Shown: positions 1 through 7,952 of the stretch, piece by piece
How the letters are laid out: each line of letters begins with the position of its first letter
Numbering within the stretch: the stretch's first letter is position 1
Assembly: GCF_900101985.1 (NCBI RefSeq)
Contig: NZ_FNAR01000017.1
Coordinates: forward strand, 1 to 52,742
From: Bhargavaea beijingensis
GTDB lineage: Bacteria > Bacillota > Bacilli > Bacillales_A > Planococcaceae
Direction of reading: 5' to 3'
DNA length: 52,742 nucleotides
Position numbers and translations under genes: made by a program
Notes under the pieces: model-generated
What the model saw: the letters and a program-made list of their open reading frames with translations, nothing else
Told to the model about the DNA's origin: nothing
Databases searched by the model: none

Positions 1-164
1 CCGGTTTCCCGGAGTTATCCCGATCTTACAGGCAGGTTGCCCACGTGTTACTCACCCGTCCGCCGCTGAATCAGGGGAGCAAGCTCCCCGTCATCCGCTC
101 GACTTGCATGTATTAGGCACGCCGCCAGCGTTCGTCCTGAGCCAGGATCAAACTCTCCATAAGA
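1..164 (-). rRNA. rrs: 16S ribosomal RNA, 5' end only
   Basis: The reverse strand carries the universal 16S 5' segment (GAGTTTGATCCTGGCTCAG, then GACGAACGCTGGCGGCGTGC). The mature 5' end should lie near 163-164. Transcription runs leftward and the rest of the gene is outside the window. No sigma-A promoter is evident between tRNA-Gly and the 16S, so the rRNA is probably read from the tRNA promoters, at least in part. Confidence 0.97.
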
Positions 165-165
165 G

Positions 166-296
166 AGTATGAGTAAGCTCATACTTTAAAGCTGGCATAT
201 CAAGTGATATGTCCGATATCATTTGTTCCGTTCTCGCCCGACGGGGTCGGGGATCGGGAACTCATTTCATCAGCGTTTTGCTGTTCAGTTTTCAAG
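166..296 (-). promoter_or_regulatory. rRNA leader: conserved box and stem-loop
   Basis: The segment between tRNA-Gly and 16S contains CTTGAAAACTGAACAG (281-296, reverse strand), a motif typical of Bacillales rRNA leaders and spacers that is linked to antitermination and processing. It also has a perfect 8-bp inverted repeat AGTATGAG/CTCATACT (166-173 and 178-185) directly before the mature 16S end, probably part of a processing stem. No -35/-10 pair is visible here. Confidence 0.55.
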
Positions 297-314
297 GTTC
301 ATATCAAACAGAAA

Positions 315-388
315 TGGAGCGGGTGAAGGGAATCGAACCCTCATCATCAGCTTGGAAGGCTGAGGTTTTACCACTAAACTACACCCGC
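315..388 (-). tRNA. tRNA-Gly (anticodon TCC)
   Basis: A full cloverleaf is readable on the reverse strand: acceptor GCGGGTG/CACCCGC, anticodon loop CTTCCAA, T-arm GGTTCGATTCC and an encoded CCA. It is the last of three tRNAs (Leu-Arg-Gly) before the 16S gene. Confidence 0.96.
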
Positions 389-392
389 GAAG

Positions 393-469
<77 letters not shown>

Positions 470-489
470 ACACTTAATAAAGAAATAAA

Positions 490-577
<88 letters not shown>

Positions 578-641
578 ATGTTAAAGTGATTCGGTTTTTA
601 AGAAGCTGTTTTCGTTCGCTTTCGTTCCAGCGACAAGATTT

Positions 642-670
642 ATTATATAACCTCGTCCTCGGAAAGTCAA
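642..670 (-). promoter_or_regulatory. strong sigma-A promoter for tRNA-Leu-Arg-Gly and rRNA
   Basis: On the reverse strand TTGACT (665-670) and TATAAT (642-647) are separated by 17 nt. It lies between tRNA-Lys and tRNA-Leu, so it can fire the downstream tRNAs and the rRNA operon independently of the first promoter. Confidence 0.82.
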
Positions 671-710
671 CAACTTTTTTCAACTTTTTTAAACCGTTTT
701 GTTTAAAGGG

Positions 711-786
711 TGGTGAGCCATGCAGGGCTCGAACCTGCGACCCTCTGATTAAAAGTCAGATGCTCTACCAACTGAGCTAATGGCTC
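711..786 (-). tRNA. tRNA-Lys (anticodon TTT)
   Basis: The cloverleaf has acceptor GAGCCAT/ATGGCTC, D-arm TAGCTCAGTTGGTAGAGC, anticodon loop CTTTTAA, T-arm GGTTCGAGCCC and an encoded CCA. It is the last gene of the first tRNA unit (Glu-Asp-Lys). Confidence 0.96.
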
Positions 787-821
787 ACATATGATCCTCC
801 GGCCATCGACCAAAGAACAAA

Positions 822-897
822 TGGCGGTCCCGACGGGAATCGAACCCGCGATCTCCTGCGTGACAGGCAGGCATGTTAACCGCTACACCACGGGACC
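822..897 (-). tRNA. tRNA-Asp (anticodon GTC)
   Basis: The cloverleaf has acceptor GGTCCCG/CGGGACC, anticodon loop CTGTCAC, T-arm GGTTCGATTCC, G discriminator and an encoded CCA. Confidence 0.96.
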
Positions 898-958
898 ACC
901 TATGTATGAAAGGGAGATTCCGGACGGCCAGGCAAACCTGCCGTCCGTTCCCTCGTGA

Positions 959-1030
959 TGACCCCTACGGGATTCGAACCCGTGTTACCGCCGTGAAAGG
1001 GCGGTGTCTTAACCGCTTGACCAAGGGGCC
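959..1030 (-). tRNA. tRNA-Glu (anticodon TTC), CCA not encoded
   Basis: The cloverleaf has acceptor GGCCCCT/AGGGGTC, anticodon loop CTTTCAC and T-arm GGTTCGAATCC. After the A discriminator the genome reads TCA, whereas the other five tRNAs here encode CCA. Maturation of this tRNA would therefore need CCA addition. Confidence 0.95.
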
Positions 1031-1095
1031 ATATCCAATGTCCCAAGAGCTCTCAGCCGTTCAGGCTTTCGTGTGATCTCTTGTCGACTTGTCCT

Positions 1096-1124
1096 ATTAT
1101 AGGGGGCATAAGAAAATACGTCAA
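1096..1124 (-). promoter_or_regulatory. strong sigma-A promoter for the tRNA cluster
   Basis: On the reverse strand TTGACG (1119-1124) and a perfect TATAAT (1096-1101) have 17-nt spacing, about 65 bp before tRNA-Glu. This is the first promoter of the tRNA/rRNA unit. Confidence 0.85.
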
Positions 1125-1142
1125 CACTTTTCGCCAACTTTT

Positions 1143-1196
1143 TTATAAAAATATCAAAACCCTTGCCGCTCAACGGTTTTCCCCGCCCGGCAAGGG
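1143..1196 (-). terminator. rho-independent terminator after the SprT-like gene
   Basis: A 9-bp stem CCCTTGCCG/CGGCAAGGG (1160-1168 and 1188-1196) is followed on the reverse strand by a T-rich tract. It separates the stress operon end from the tRNA promoter. Confidence 0.75.
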
Positions 1197-1205
1197 TTTC
1201 CTTCT

Positions 1206-1661
1206 TCAACTTTCTTCGACTATATGAATGCGGCCCCGACATTTTCCACAACGGTAGCGGCTGGTGTCCATCCGGATTTTCCGCATGTAGGACTGTCCGC
1301 AATCTGTACAGCGGTACAGGTACTTCGCTTTCCTCCTGACCGGCTCCCTGATGACAGAACAGTGCCTGGGCGCTCCGGTCTTCTTGAGAAGTTCCCGGAA
1401 ATCCCGGTCGCGGTGCTGATATCCCTTTCCTTCTATATGAAGGTGATAGTGGCAAAGCTCATGCTTGATGATGCCGACGAGCTCATCCATCCCGTACTTC
1501 CTGTAAGCTTCCGGATTGATTTCAATGTCGTGATCGTGAAGCCGGTACCTGCCGCCCGTTGTCCGCAGTCTCGGATTGAAGTATACCCGGTGGCGGAACG
1601 GACGGCAGAACGAATCCCGCGAAATCGATTCGGTCAGATGCTGGAGCTCCCCTTCATCCAC
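1206..1661 (-). CDS. SprT-like zinc metallopeptidase-type protein (YdcK family)
   Basis: A 151-residue protein with the SprT core HELCH at residues 67-71, preceded by the hydrophobic DELVGII segment, and a C-terminal zinc ribbon with cysteines 118, 121, 138 and 141. The equivalent B. subtilis gene next to tex is ydcK. SprT-domain proteins resemble the protease domain of Spartan, which cuts DNA-protein crosslinks in eukaryotes, but the bacterial substrate is not known to me. The start overlaps the end of tex by 8 nt, implying translational coupling. A terminator follows the stop. The family call is secure and activity is inferred from the intact HExxH motif. Confidence 0.88.
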   Translation of the reverse strand: MDEGELQHLTESISRDSFCRPFRHRVYFNPRLRTTGGRYRLHDHDIEINPEAYRKYGMDELVGIIKHELCHYHLHIEGKGYQHRDRDFRELLKKTGAPRHCSVIREPVRRKAKYLYRCTDCGQSYMRKIRMDTSRYRCGKCRGRIHIVEES

Positions 1662-4149
1662 GGCGGCTTCCGCTCTTCTCGTTTTCTTCGGGGCCGATCA
1701 TCGTCAGCGAGATTTTCGAGGCGGACGGATCGACCGATTCGATCCATACCGCTACGGTGTCCCCCGGCTGCACGATCTCTCCCGGATCATTGACGCGGAC
1801 TGGCGCCATCTTGGATATATGGACAAGTCCGTCTTTTTCTGCACCGACGTCCACAAATGCACCATATGGCTGCAGCCGACGCACCTTCCCCTTCACCCGG
1901 GTCCCCGGTTTAAGATCGGCAAGCTTTTTGGCACTCCGCTTCCGTTCCTTCGGCTGTCGTTTCCGCTCCTCTGCCAGTCTCTTCTTTTCTTCTTCCTGCG
2001 CAGGGCTGAGCATCGTGAGGGAAATCCGCCCCTTTTCCTGATCAACCTCGTCGACCATGACCGTGACGACGTCACCGGGAGCCATCATGTCCAGCGGATG
2101 GCGGACCCGTGCAGTGCTCATCTTGGTCACATGCAGCAGGCCGTCCTCACCGACACCGATGTCGACAAACGCCCCGAAGTCGACGACGTTACGGACGGTC
2201 CCTTCCATTTCCATACCGCGCTTCAGATCCTTGAGTGTCAGCACTTCTTTCCTGAGCAGCGGCTGCGGGAATTCATCGCGGGGATCCCGGTTCGGTCGGC
2301 TCAGCGTTTCAATGATGTCACGGACGGTCACTTCCCCCGCTCCTGCAGTTTCGGCCACTTCTCCCGCATCCAGCCTGGCGAGGGCTTCTGCCGCATGCTC
2401 CGTACCGATTTCCTTCTTGTCCAATCCTGCCGCCTTCAGAATCTCTTCTGCAAGACCGTAGCTTTCCGGATGGACTCCGGTGGCATCCAGCGGATTCTTG
2501 GCTCCGGGAACGCGCAGGAAGCCGATCGCCTGCTCGTACGTCTTCGCGCCGAGCCGCGGAACTTTCTTTAATTGTGCGCGGGAGCTGAAGCGGCCGATCT
2601 CGTCACGGGCTGCGACGATGTTGTCCGCAACCGTGCGGGAAAGCCCCGAGACGTGCTGGAGCAGCGATGCGGACGCCATATTCACATCCACCCCTACCCG
2701 GTTCACCGCGGTCTCGACGACAAAGTCCAGCTGCTCCCCCAGGTTTTTCTGGGAAACATCATGTTGATACTGGCCGACACCGACCGATTTCGGCTCGATC
2801 TTCACCAGCTCGGACAAAGGGTCCTGGAGGCGGCGCGCAATCGAAACGGCGCTCCGCTGCTCGACTTGAAGATCCGGGAATTCGCGGCGCGCTTCTTCCG
2901 AGGCGGAATAAACACTTGCCCCCGCTTCGTTGACAATCACATAGGAAGCTCCGCCGTCCGCCTCCTTCAGGCAATCCGCAATGAACTGTTCGGTTTCGCG
3001 GGAAGCTGTTCCATTGCCGATTGCGATGATGGAGACCGGGTACTGGCGGAGAAGCGCGAGCACTTTCTTTTTCGCGCCTTCCGTGTCAGACGATGTATGC
3101 GGATAGATGACGCCAAGTTCGAGAAGCCGGCCGGTATCGCTGACAACAGCCAGCTTGCAGCCGGTCCTGTAGGCAGGGTCCACTCCGAGGACCGTCTTGC
3201 CCCTCATCGGCGGCTGGAGCAGCAGCCGTTTCAGGTTCTCCGAGAAAATCCGGATTGCCTGTTCTTCCGCCTTCTCGGTCAGCTCACCTCGGATTTCGCG
3301 TTCAATCGACGGAAGCAGCAGGCGCTTGAAGGCGTCTGCAGCTGCTTCTGCCACTTCCGCAGCGACGGGTGATCCCGGACGGCGTACGTAGGTGCGCCGG
3401 ATGTCTTCTATCAGACGCTCCTCCGACGTTGTGACCGACACCTTCAGCACACCCGTCTTCTCGCCCCGGTTCACCGCCAGGATCCGGTGCGGCTTGATCT
3501 GCCTGACCGGCTCTTCGTATTCATAGTACATTTCAAAGACGCCCTTCGGATCCTCGGCATCTTTTTTCCGGGCTGTGACAATCAGGCCGTCACGGCGGAT
3601 GGCGCTGCGGATCCTTTCCCGGACCGAGGCATCATCGGAAATACGCTCCGCAATGATATCCCTCGCACCGGCAAGCGCAGCCCCTGCGTCCGGGACATCT
3701 TTCCCGGCATCGACAAACCCTCCGGCCAGGACTTCGGGATGTTCTTTCGTTTCAGAAAGGAGCAGATCGGCAAGCGGCTCCAGCCCTCTCTCTTTTGCAG
3801 CCGTCGCCCTGGTTTTCCGCTTTTTCTGATAAGGGCGGTACAGGTCCTCCACCCGCTGCAGCACGTCGGCGCCGCGGATTGCTTTTTCCAGATCACTGTC
3901 CAATTTCCCCTGTTCGGAAATGATGCGGATGACTTCCTCTTTCCGCTCCTCCAGCTGGGCGAGATAGCGGTGGGCGTCCTCGACTGCCTTGATCTGCACT
4001 TCGTCGAGTTCGCCGGTCGCTTCTTTCCGGTAGCGCGCGATAAACGGGACAGTCTTGCCTTCGCCAAGCAGGCCGATGACCGCCTGGGCCTGGGCCGGCC
4101 GCACACCCGCGCGCACCGCTGCTTTCTGAATCAATTCTTGTTCCTGCAT
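1654..4149 (-). CDS. tex: Tex family RNA-binding transcription factor with two C-terminal S1 domains
   Basis: An 831-residue protein. The N-terminal Tex helical region, the YqgF-like nuclease-fold core (starting near VLGVDPAYRTGCKLAVV) and the helix-hairpin-helix segment (ASASLLQHVSGLS onward) are all recognisable. Two S1 RNA-binding domains follow, at about residues 646-714 and 748-817, joined by a very charged linker rich in E, K and R. Tex proteins I know have about 720-780 residues and one S1 domain, so the second looks like a duplication. Tex binds nucleic acid and has been linked to transcription and stress tolerance. It follows rsbX after a terminator and probably has its own promoter; the Shine-Dalgarno is AAAGGGTGAG. 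Confidence 0.93.
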   Translation of the reverse strand: MQEQELIQKAAVRAGVRPAQAQAVIGLLGEGKTVPFIARYRKEATGELDEVQIKAVEDAHRYLAQLEERKEEVIRIISEQGKLDSDLEKAIRGADVLQRVEDLYRPYQKKRKTRATAAKERGLEPLADLLLSETKEHPEVLAGGFVDAGKDVPDAGAALAGARDIIAERISDDASVRERIRSAIRRDGLIVTARKKDAEDPKGVFEMYYEYEEPVRQIKPHRILAVNRGEKTGVLKVSVTTSEERLIEDIRRTYVRRPGSPVAAEVAEAAADAFKRLLLPSIEREIRGELTEKAEEQAIRIFSENLKRLLLQPPMRGKTVLGVDPAYRTGCKLAVVSDTGRLLELGVIYPHTSSDTEGAKKKVLALLRQYPVSIIAIGNGTASRETEQFIADCLKEADGGASYVIVNEAGASVYSASEEARREFPDLQVEQRSAVSIARRLQDPLSELVKIEPKSVGVGQYQHDVSQKNLGEQLDFVVETAVNRVGVDVNMASASLLQHVSGLSRTVADNIVAARDEIGRFSSRAQLKKVPRLGAKTYEQAIGFLRVPGAKNPLDATGVHPESYGLAEEILKAAGLDKKEIGTEHAAEALARLDAGEVAETAGAGEVTVRDIIETLSRPNRDPRDEFPQPLLRKEVLTLKDLKRGMEMEGTVRNVVDFGAFVDIGVGEDGLLHVTKMSTARVRHPLDMMAPGDVVTVMVDEVDQEKGRISLTMLSPAQEEEKKRLAEERKRQPKERKRSAKKLADLKPGTRVKGKVRRLQPYGAFVDVGAEKDGLVHISKMAPVRVNDPGEIVQPGDTVAVWIESVDPSASKISLTMIGPEENEKSGSRRG

Positions 4150-4236
4150 GTTCTCACCCTTTCGTTCCCTTCCCTTTACCTTTTCACTTTATCATAAATG
4201 GCACGATCCGCCGGGTTCCGTCTTGACAGCATCCAT

Positions 4237-4270
4237 CAAAAAACCCGCTCCGCGGATTTAGCGGAGCAGG
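4237..4270 (-). terminator. terminator of the rsb-sigB operon
   Basis: GCTCCGC/GCGGAGC (4247-4253 and 4261-4267) forms a hairpin followed on the reverse strand by GGGTTTTTT. The loop contains the rsbX stop codon, so the stop and the terminator overlap. Confidence 0.85.
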
Positions 4271-4857
4271 CTTCCTGCGATATATGTGGCATCGTCACCG
4301 TGTTCGAGGGTTTCAAACACTTTCCTGTATAGGTCATATGGGCCGGCGCTGTTCTGCATAAAGGCCTTCGGGCTGCGGATGTCCACGCCGTCGGAATGCA
4401 GGAGGAACAGATCCCCCGGTCCGTAATCATACCCCTGTGTGCGAAGTTTTTGCGGGCGCCCGGACAGGTAGCCCATCACCGGAAGCGGATAAATCATCTT
4501 ATCGTCAGAACGGCGATAAAGATAAAACCGCACATTTCCCACACAGCTATATTCGATCGTCTTTGTATGGAAATACGCCTTGATGATTGCAACGGCCGCT
4601 CCGCGCTTCTGGTGCATATGCGTATTGCAACGGCTCAGAAGCTGGTCGATCGATTCGTCGTGATGCCGTTCCAGGATTTCCGGAACGATTTCCGCCGATT
4701 CTCTGGCAATCGGCCCGTTCCCGAGACCGTCCGCAATAGCGCACAGAAAATAGTCTTCATTGGTGAAGGTGTAATATACGTCACCTGATTCATGGTTTCC
4801 CGCCTTGGCTTCCTGATAGATATACGCTTCCACGCGGTCGCCCTTCACTGTCTTCAA
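4258..4857 (-). CDS. rsbX: RsbX, PP2C-type serine phosphatase (feedback on the SigB stressosome)
   Basis: A 199-residue PP2C-fold phosphatase with the metal-binding ADGLGNG motif near residue 38, LHSDGVD near residue 156 and DDAT near the C-terminus. In B. subtilis RsbX dephosphorylates RsbS and RsbR and so resets the stressosome after stress. The start is a TTG overlapping the sigB stop (TTGA), with GGAG just upstream, so translation is probably coupled. The alternative GTG three codons later is too far from the Shine-Dalgarno. It is the last gene of the operon and is also downstream of the internal SigB promoter, which fits a negative-feedback role. Confidence 0.93.
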   Translation of the reverse strand: MKTVKGDRVEAYIYQEAKAGNHESGDVYYTFTNEDYFLCAIADGLGNGPIARESAEIVPEILERHHDESIDQLLSRCNTHMHQKRGAAVAIIKAYFHTKTIEYSCVGNVRFYLYRRSDDKMIYPLPVMGYLSGRPQKLRTQGYDYGPGDLFLLHSDGVDIRSPKAFMQNSAGPYDLYRKVFETLEHGDDATYIAGSLLR

Positions 4858-5639
4858 GACGCTCCACCACCTGCCGCCGCAATCGCTTCCTGAAGTTTTT
4901 TGATGGCCTTCCGCTGAAGCCTGGATACATGCATCTGTGAAATGCCGAGACGTTCGCCCGCTTCCTTCTGGCTCATCTGCTCGATATATGTAAACTGGAT
5001 GATCTGCTTTTCACGCTCGGACAGCACATCGAGCGCTTCAGCCACGATCAGACGCTGGTCGGTCATCTCATAGCCGTCATCCGTATCACCGATGATATCG
5101 AACAGGGTCACGGTACTGCCGTCGGAATCGGCTTCAAGTGAATGGTCCATGGACAGGGCCTGATAGCTCCGTCCCATCTCCATCGCTTCAAGGACATCGT
5201 CTTCGTCCACTTCCAGATAATCGGCAATCTCCTGCACCTTCGGCGAGCGCTGGAGCTCGTTCGTCAGCGTCTCCGCAGCGGACTTGATTTTCGGTCCGAG
5301 TTCCTTGATCCTGCGGGGAACATGGACCGCCCATGTCTTGTCGCGGAGGAACCGTTTGATTTCGCCGATAATCGTCGGAACGGCGAACGCCTCGAAGCTC
5401 CGGCCGAAATCGGGATCGTAGCGGCGGATTGCGCCAAGCAGCCCGAGCATGCCGACCTGCACGATATCTTCATGGTAGGATTTCCCGTTGGAGTATTTGC
5501 GGGCGATCGACTGGACAAGCCGTTCGTAGTGGAGAACGAGATTCGTCTGCGCCTCCTCATCGCCGCTTTCCTGGAAGGCCCTGATCCAGTCCATCACCTG
5601 TTCTTTTGACTTGGAATCAGGAGGAGACTGTTTCGACAT
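4854..5639 (-). CDS. sigB: RNA polymerase sigma factor SigB (general stress)
   Basis: A 261-residue SigB/SigF/SigG-type sigma factor. Region 2 carries EDIVQVGMLGLLGAIRRYDP and SFEAFAVPTIIGEIKRFLRD, region 3 follows VHVPRRIKELGPKI, and region 4 ends in the helix-turn-helix SQKEAGERLGISQMHVSRLQRKA. Length and order match B. subtilis SigB (about 262 aa). It is held by the anti-sigma factor RsbW, whose gene overlaps its start, and released when RsbV is dephosphorylated. SigB-type promoter matches elsewhere in this window suggest several nearby target genes. Confidence 0.97.
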   Translation of the reverse strand: MSKQSPPDSKSKEQVMDWIRAFQESGDEEAQTNLVLHYERLVQSIARKYSNGKSYHEDIVQVGMLGLLGAIRRYDPDFGRSFEAFAVPTIIGEIKRFLRDKTWAVHVPRRIKELGPKIKSAAETLTNELQRSPKVQEIADYLEVDEDDVLEAMEMGRSYQALSMDHSLEADSDGSTVTLFDIIGDTDDGYEMTDQRLIVAEALDVLSEREKQIIQFTYIEQMSQKEAGERLGISQMHVSRLQRKAIKKLQEAIAAAGGGAS

Positions 5640-6090
5640 CCTTTTCCACCTGCTCTCCGCCGAGATATTTGGTCATGAAGACCGTGACCCCTTCATCGTG
5701 GTGGATTTTAATCTCGTCCATCAGCGTTTCGATCAGGTAGAGGCCGAGACCCCCTTCCCGGAGGAACATACCTTCTTCATGATCATGGTAAGGACCCACG
5801 TTCTTTTTGGTTTCCTCGAAGTCGAAGCTCTGACCATGGTCGGCCACCATGATCTCCATCCGGTCTTCATACAATGCGCAGCCGACGACGACTTCACCTT
5901 CCTCGTCATCTTTGTATGCGTGCTGCACCGCATTCGTAATGGCCTCACTTGATGCGATCTTCATATCTTCTATGTCGTCATAGGTGAAGCCGAGCCGGCT
6001 TGCGAGGCCGGAGATTGTGAGCCGCGCCACGCCCACATACTGGGCCTTGGCCGGCACACGGATCTCCACATAGTCATACGGTTGCATCAT
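5617..6090 (-). CDS. rsbW: RsbW, anti-sigma-B factor and serine kinase
   Basis: About 157 residues with a GHKL histidine-kinase-like fold: the N-box SSEAITNAVQHAY, a G1 box around VADHGQSFD, and G2 as GGLGLYLIETLMDE. RsbW binds SigB and also phosphorylates RsbV. The start is taken at ATGATG (6090/6087) because AAAGGTGGG sits 7 nt before it; an in-frame ATG upstream lies inside rsbV with no ribosome site. It overlaps rsbV upstream and sigB downstream, the usual arrangement of a stoichiometric partner-switch module. Confidence 0.95.
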   Translation of the reverse strand: MMQPYDYVEIRVPAKAQYVGVARLTISGLASRLGFTYDDIEDMKIASSEAITNAVQHAYKDDEEGEVVVGCALYEDRMEIMVADHGQSFDFEETKKNVGPYHDHEEGMFLREGGLGLYLIETLMDEIKIHHDEGVTVFMTKYLGGEQVEKDVETVSS

Positions 6091-6424
6091 TGAACCCACC
6101 TTTATCTTCTTGATGTCCTTCGATATCCATGACTTCATCGAGCCCGGTGATATCGAACAGCCGCTTCAGCCGCGGCGAGAGCCCCGTGATTTTCACATGT
6201 CCGCCGCTTTCCTTCACTTGTTTGAAGTAGCCGACAAACACGCCGAGACCCGTGCTGTCCATATATTCCACGTCTGAAAGATCGATCTCTACTTTTACGC
6301 CCTGTTGGACAGTTAGCTCAGAAAGCTTCTCGCGGAGGACAGGCGCCGTGAATGCGTCGATCTCTCCGACCACTTTAAAATGCTGCACACTATTTTCTTC
6401 GCGCAAATCGACTTGTAGGTTCAT
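6074..6424 (-). CDS. rsbV: RsbV, anti-anti-sigma factor (STAS domain)
   Basis: A 116-residue STAS-domain protein whose phosphorylated serine lies in YMDSTGLGVFVG (Ser57). Unphosphorylated RsbV captures RsbW and frees SigB; RsbU removes the phosphate. The start is the ATG with AGAGGTGTGG just before it. Upstream in-frame codons fall inside the promoter region and are rejected. It is the first gene behind the SigB-type promoter at 6500-6524, so rsbV-rsbW-sigB-rsbX should form an autoregulated sub-operon. Confidence 0.95.
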   Translation of the reverse strand: MNLQVDLREENSVQHFKVVGEIDAFTAPVLREKLSELTVQQGVKVEIDLSDVEYMDSTGLGVFVGYFKQVKESGGHVKITGLSPRLKRLFDITGLDEVMDIEGHQEDKGGFNDATV

Positions 6425-6499
6425 TTCCACACCTCTTCTTTTATTTCTGCGTTCTGTAATCCCAAAACCATAACTTCGTCTGAACACAACATCAAGGCT

Positions 6500-6524
6500 T
6501 TACCCTTTCAGAAGAAATCCAAAC
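6500..6524 (-). promoter_or_regulatory. SigB-type autoregulatory promoter before rsbV
   Basis: On the reverse strand GTTTGG (6519-6524) is followed after 13 nt by GGGTAA (6500-6505). This fits the SigB consensus GTTTAA-N12-15-GGGTAT and sits just after rsbU, exactly where B. subtilis has its SigB-dependent promoter. Confidence 0.82.
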
Positions 6525-6529
6525 ATCTA

Positions 6530-7531
6530 TTACTCTTTTTTCAAGATTACGAGCGAGAAATCGTCTTGGAGACGGAAGCCCTGCATGCGGTCCAACTCCG
6601 CGAAAACGTGTTCTGCCATTTCTTGTGCGGGACGGTCCTTTACGCTGCTGATGATCTCAAGGATGGTTTCCTTTTCGACAAAGCCTTCAGGCGTCCGCGC
6701 TTCGGTCACCCCGTCGGTCATGATGGCGACAAAATCACCGCGCTCCAGGACAATTGCCCCTTCTTCATAGCGGGCATCCTGCGAAACGCCAAGAAGAAGA
6801 CCTTTGGCATCAAGTTCCACAAACCGGTTTTCCGACGCCCGGTAATGGAGTGCCGGCTCATGCCCGGCGGATGCATAAGAGAAAGTGGAGTTTTTCGCAT
6901 CATAGAGGCCGTACATCATCGTCACGAACATCGAGTCGTTGACGCTTTTTTCCACGATCCGGTTAATGACCGAAAGGACGCCGGAAGGGCCTTCGGCCGA
7001 ATGCCGGACACTGTCCATGCCGAATTTGACCATCGACATGCACAAGGCCGCCGGAATGCCCTTGCCCATTACATCTGCGACAGCCACGCCCGCTTCATCC
7101 TTATCATTTCCGACAAAGTAGATATAATCCCCGCTCATTATCCGTGAAGGCACGGTGACGTAGCCGACATCCATTCCCTCCACCGCCGGGATCTTCGTTT
7201 TCAAAAGCGTTTCTTGAACTTTTGCGGCCACTTCCATCTCCAGCTGCATCTCTTCCTGCCGTTTGACGAGTGACTGGTGTTCCTTCAGCGCGAGGCCGTA
7301 GCGGATCATCATTTCGATGAGGAAGTCGAAAGAGTGCCAGACTTTTGACGGAAGGCCCGGCAACACATCCTTGAGTGCGGATTTATGTATGCTGATGACC
7401 TCCTCCGGAGAGATGTCCCGCTCGATGAGCTTGCGGCTGAATGCTTCTCCCATATACAGGTTCTGCTCGGACTGGTCCTCAAGATACTGCCTCAAAATCT
7501 CTTTATATTCATTTTCCGTCTGCTGAGGCAT
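6530..7531 (-). CDS. rsbU: RsbU, PP2C-type phosphatase acting on RsbV-P
   Basis: A 333-residue protein. The N-terminal helical domain (about residues 1-85) binds RsbT in B. subtilis. It leads through a coiled region (QEEMQLEMEVAAKVQETLL) into a SpoIIE/PP2C domain with GDYIYF near residue 134, VADVMGKGIPAA, MTDGVTEA and QDDFSLVIL. RsbU dephosphorylates RsbV when RsbT is released from the stressosome. The Shine-Dalgarno is GGGGG about 10 nt before the ATG. The stop is followed within about 10 nt by the SigB-type promoter region for rsbV. Confidence 0.95.
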   Translation of the reverse strand: MPQQTENEYKEILRQYLEDQSEQNLYMGEAFSRKLIERDISPEEVISIHKSALKDVLPGLPSKVWHSFDFLIEMMIRYGLALKEHQSLVKRQEEMQLEMEVAAKVQETLLKTKIPAVEGMDVGYVTVPSRIMSGDYIYFVGNDKDEAGVAVADVMGKGIPAALCMSMVKFGMDSVRHSAEGPSGVLSVINRIVEKSVNDSMFVTMMYGLYDAKNSTFSYASAGHEPALHYRASENRFVELDAKGLLLGVSQDARYEEGAIVLERGDFVAIMTDGVTEARTPEGFVEKETILEIISSVKDRPAQEMAEHVFAELDRMQGFRLQDDFSLVILKKE

Positions 7532-7548
7532 CTACATTCATCCCCCTG

Positions 7549-7950
7549 TCAGCGGAGCCATTTGATCGCGGTGATTTTCGTGCCCTTGCCCCGTTCGGTG
7601 TCCACACGGAAGTCATCCATCAGACGCTTGACTCCCGGCATCCCCGCACCGAGCCCGCCGGAAGTCGAGTAACCGTCTTCCATCACTTTTCTCACATCGG
7701 GGATGCCCGGGCCTTCGTCCGAAGCGATAATGGCAATTCCGAATAGACCACCTTCGTTCAGGCGTTCGATCTCAATCTTTCCGGCTCCTGCATATAAGTA
7801 AATATTTCTTGCGAGTTCACTGATTGCCGTAGTGATACGGGCCTGGTCGACGGTGCCGAAGCCTACTTTCTTTGCTTCGTTCCGGCCTAGCTGCCGCGCT
7901 GCGACAATGTCCCATTCTGTATGGATATCGACTGAAGACCGGTACGCCAT
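7549..7950 (-). CDS. rsbT: RsbT, switch serine/threonine kinase
   Basis: A 133-residue GHKL-fold kinase with the N-box ELARNIYLYAG, the G1 motif SDEGPGIPD and G2 as GGLGAGMPGVKRLMD. RsbT phosphorylates RsbS and RsbR in the stressosome, leaves, and activates RsbU. I choose the ATG at 7950, which has GGAGG 7 nt upstream; the TTG two codons earlier sits only 1 nt from the Shine-Dalgarno. This gives 133 residues, the same as B. subtilis RsbT. It follows rsbS with a 2-nt gap. Confidence 0.95.
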   Translation of the reverse strand: MAYRSSVDIHTEWDIVAARQLGRNEAKKVGFGTVDQARITTAISELARNIYLYAGAGKIEIERLNEGGLFGIAIIASDEGPGIPDVRKVMEDGYSTSGGLGAGMPGVKRLMDDFRVDTERGKGTKITAIKWLR

Positions 7951-7952
7951 CG

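Noticed and set aside
1576-3372. Long plus-strand open frames opposite tex
   Set aside because: They mirror the tex codon pattern and carry no recognisable domains.
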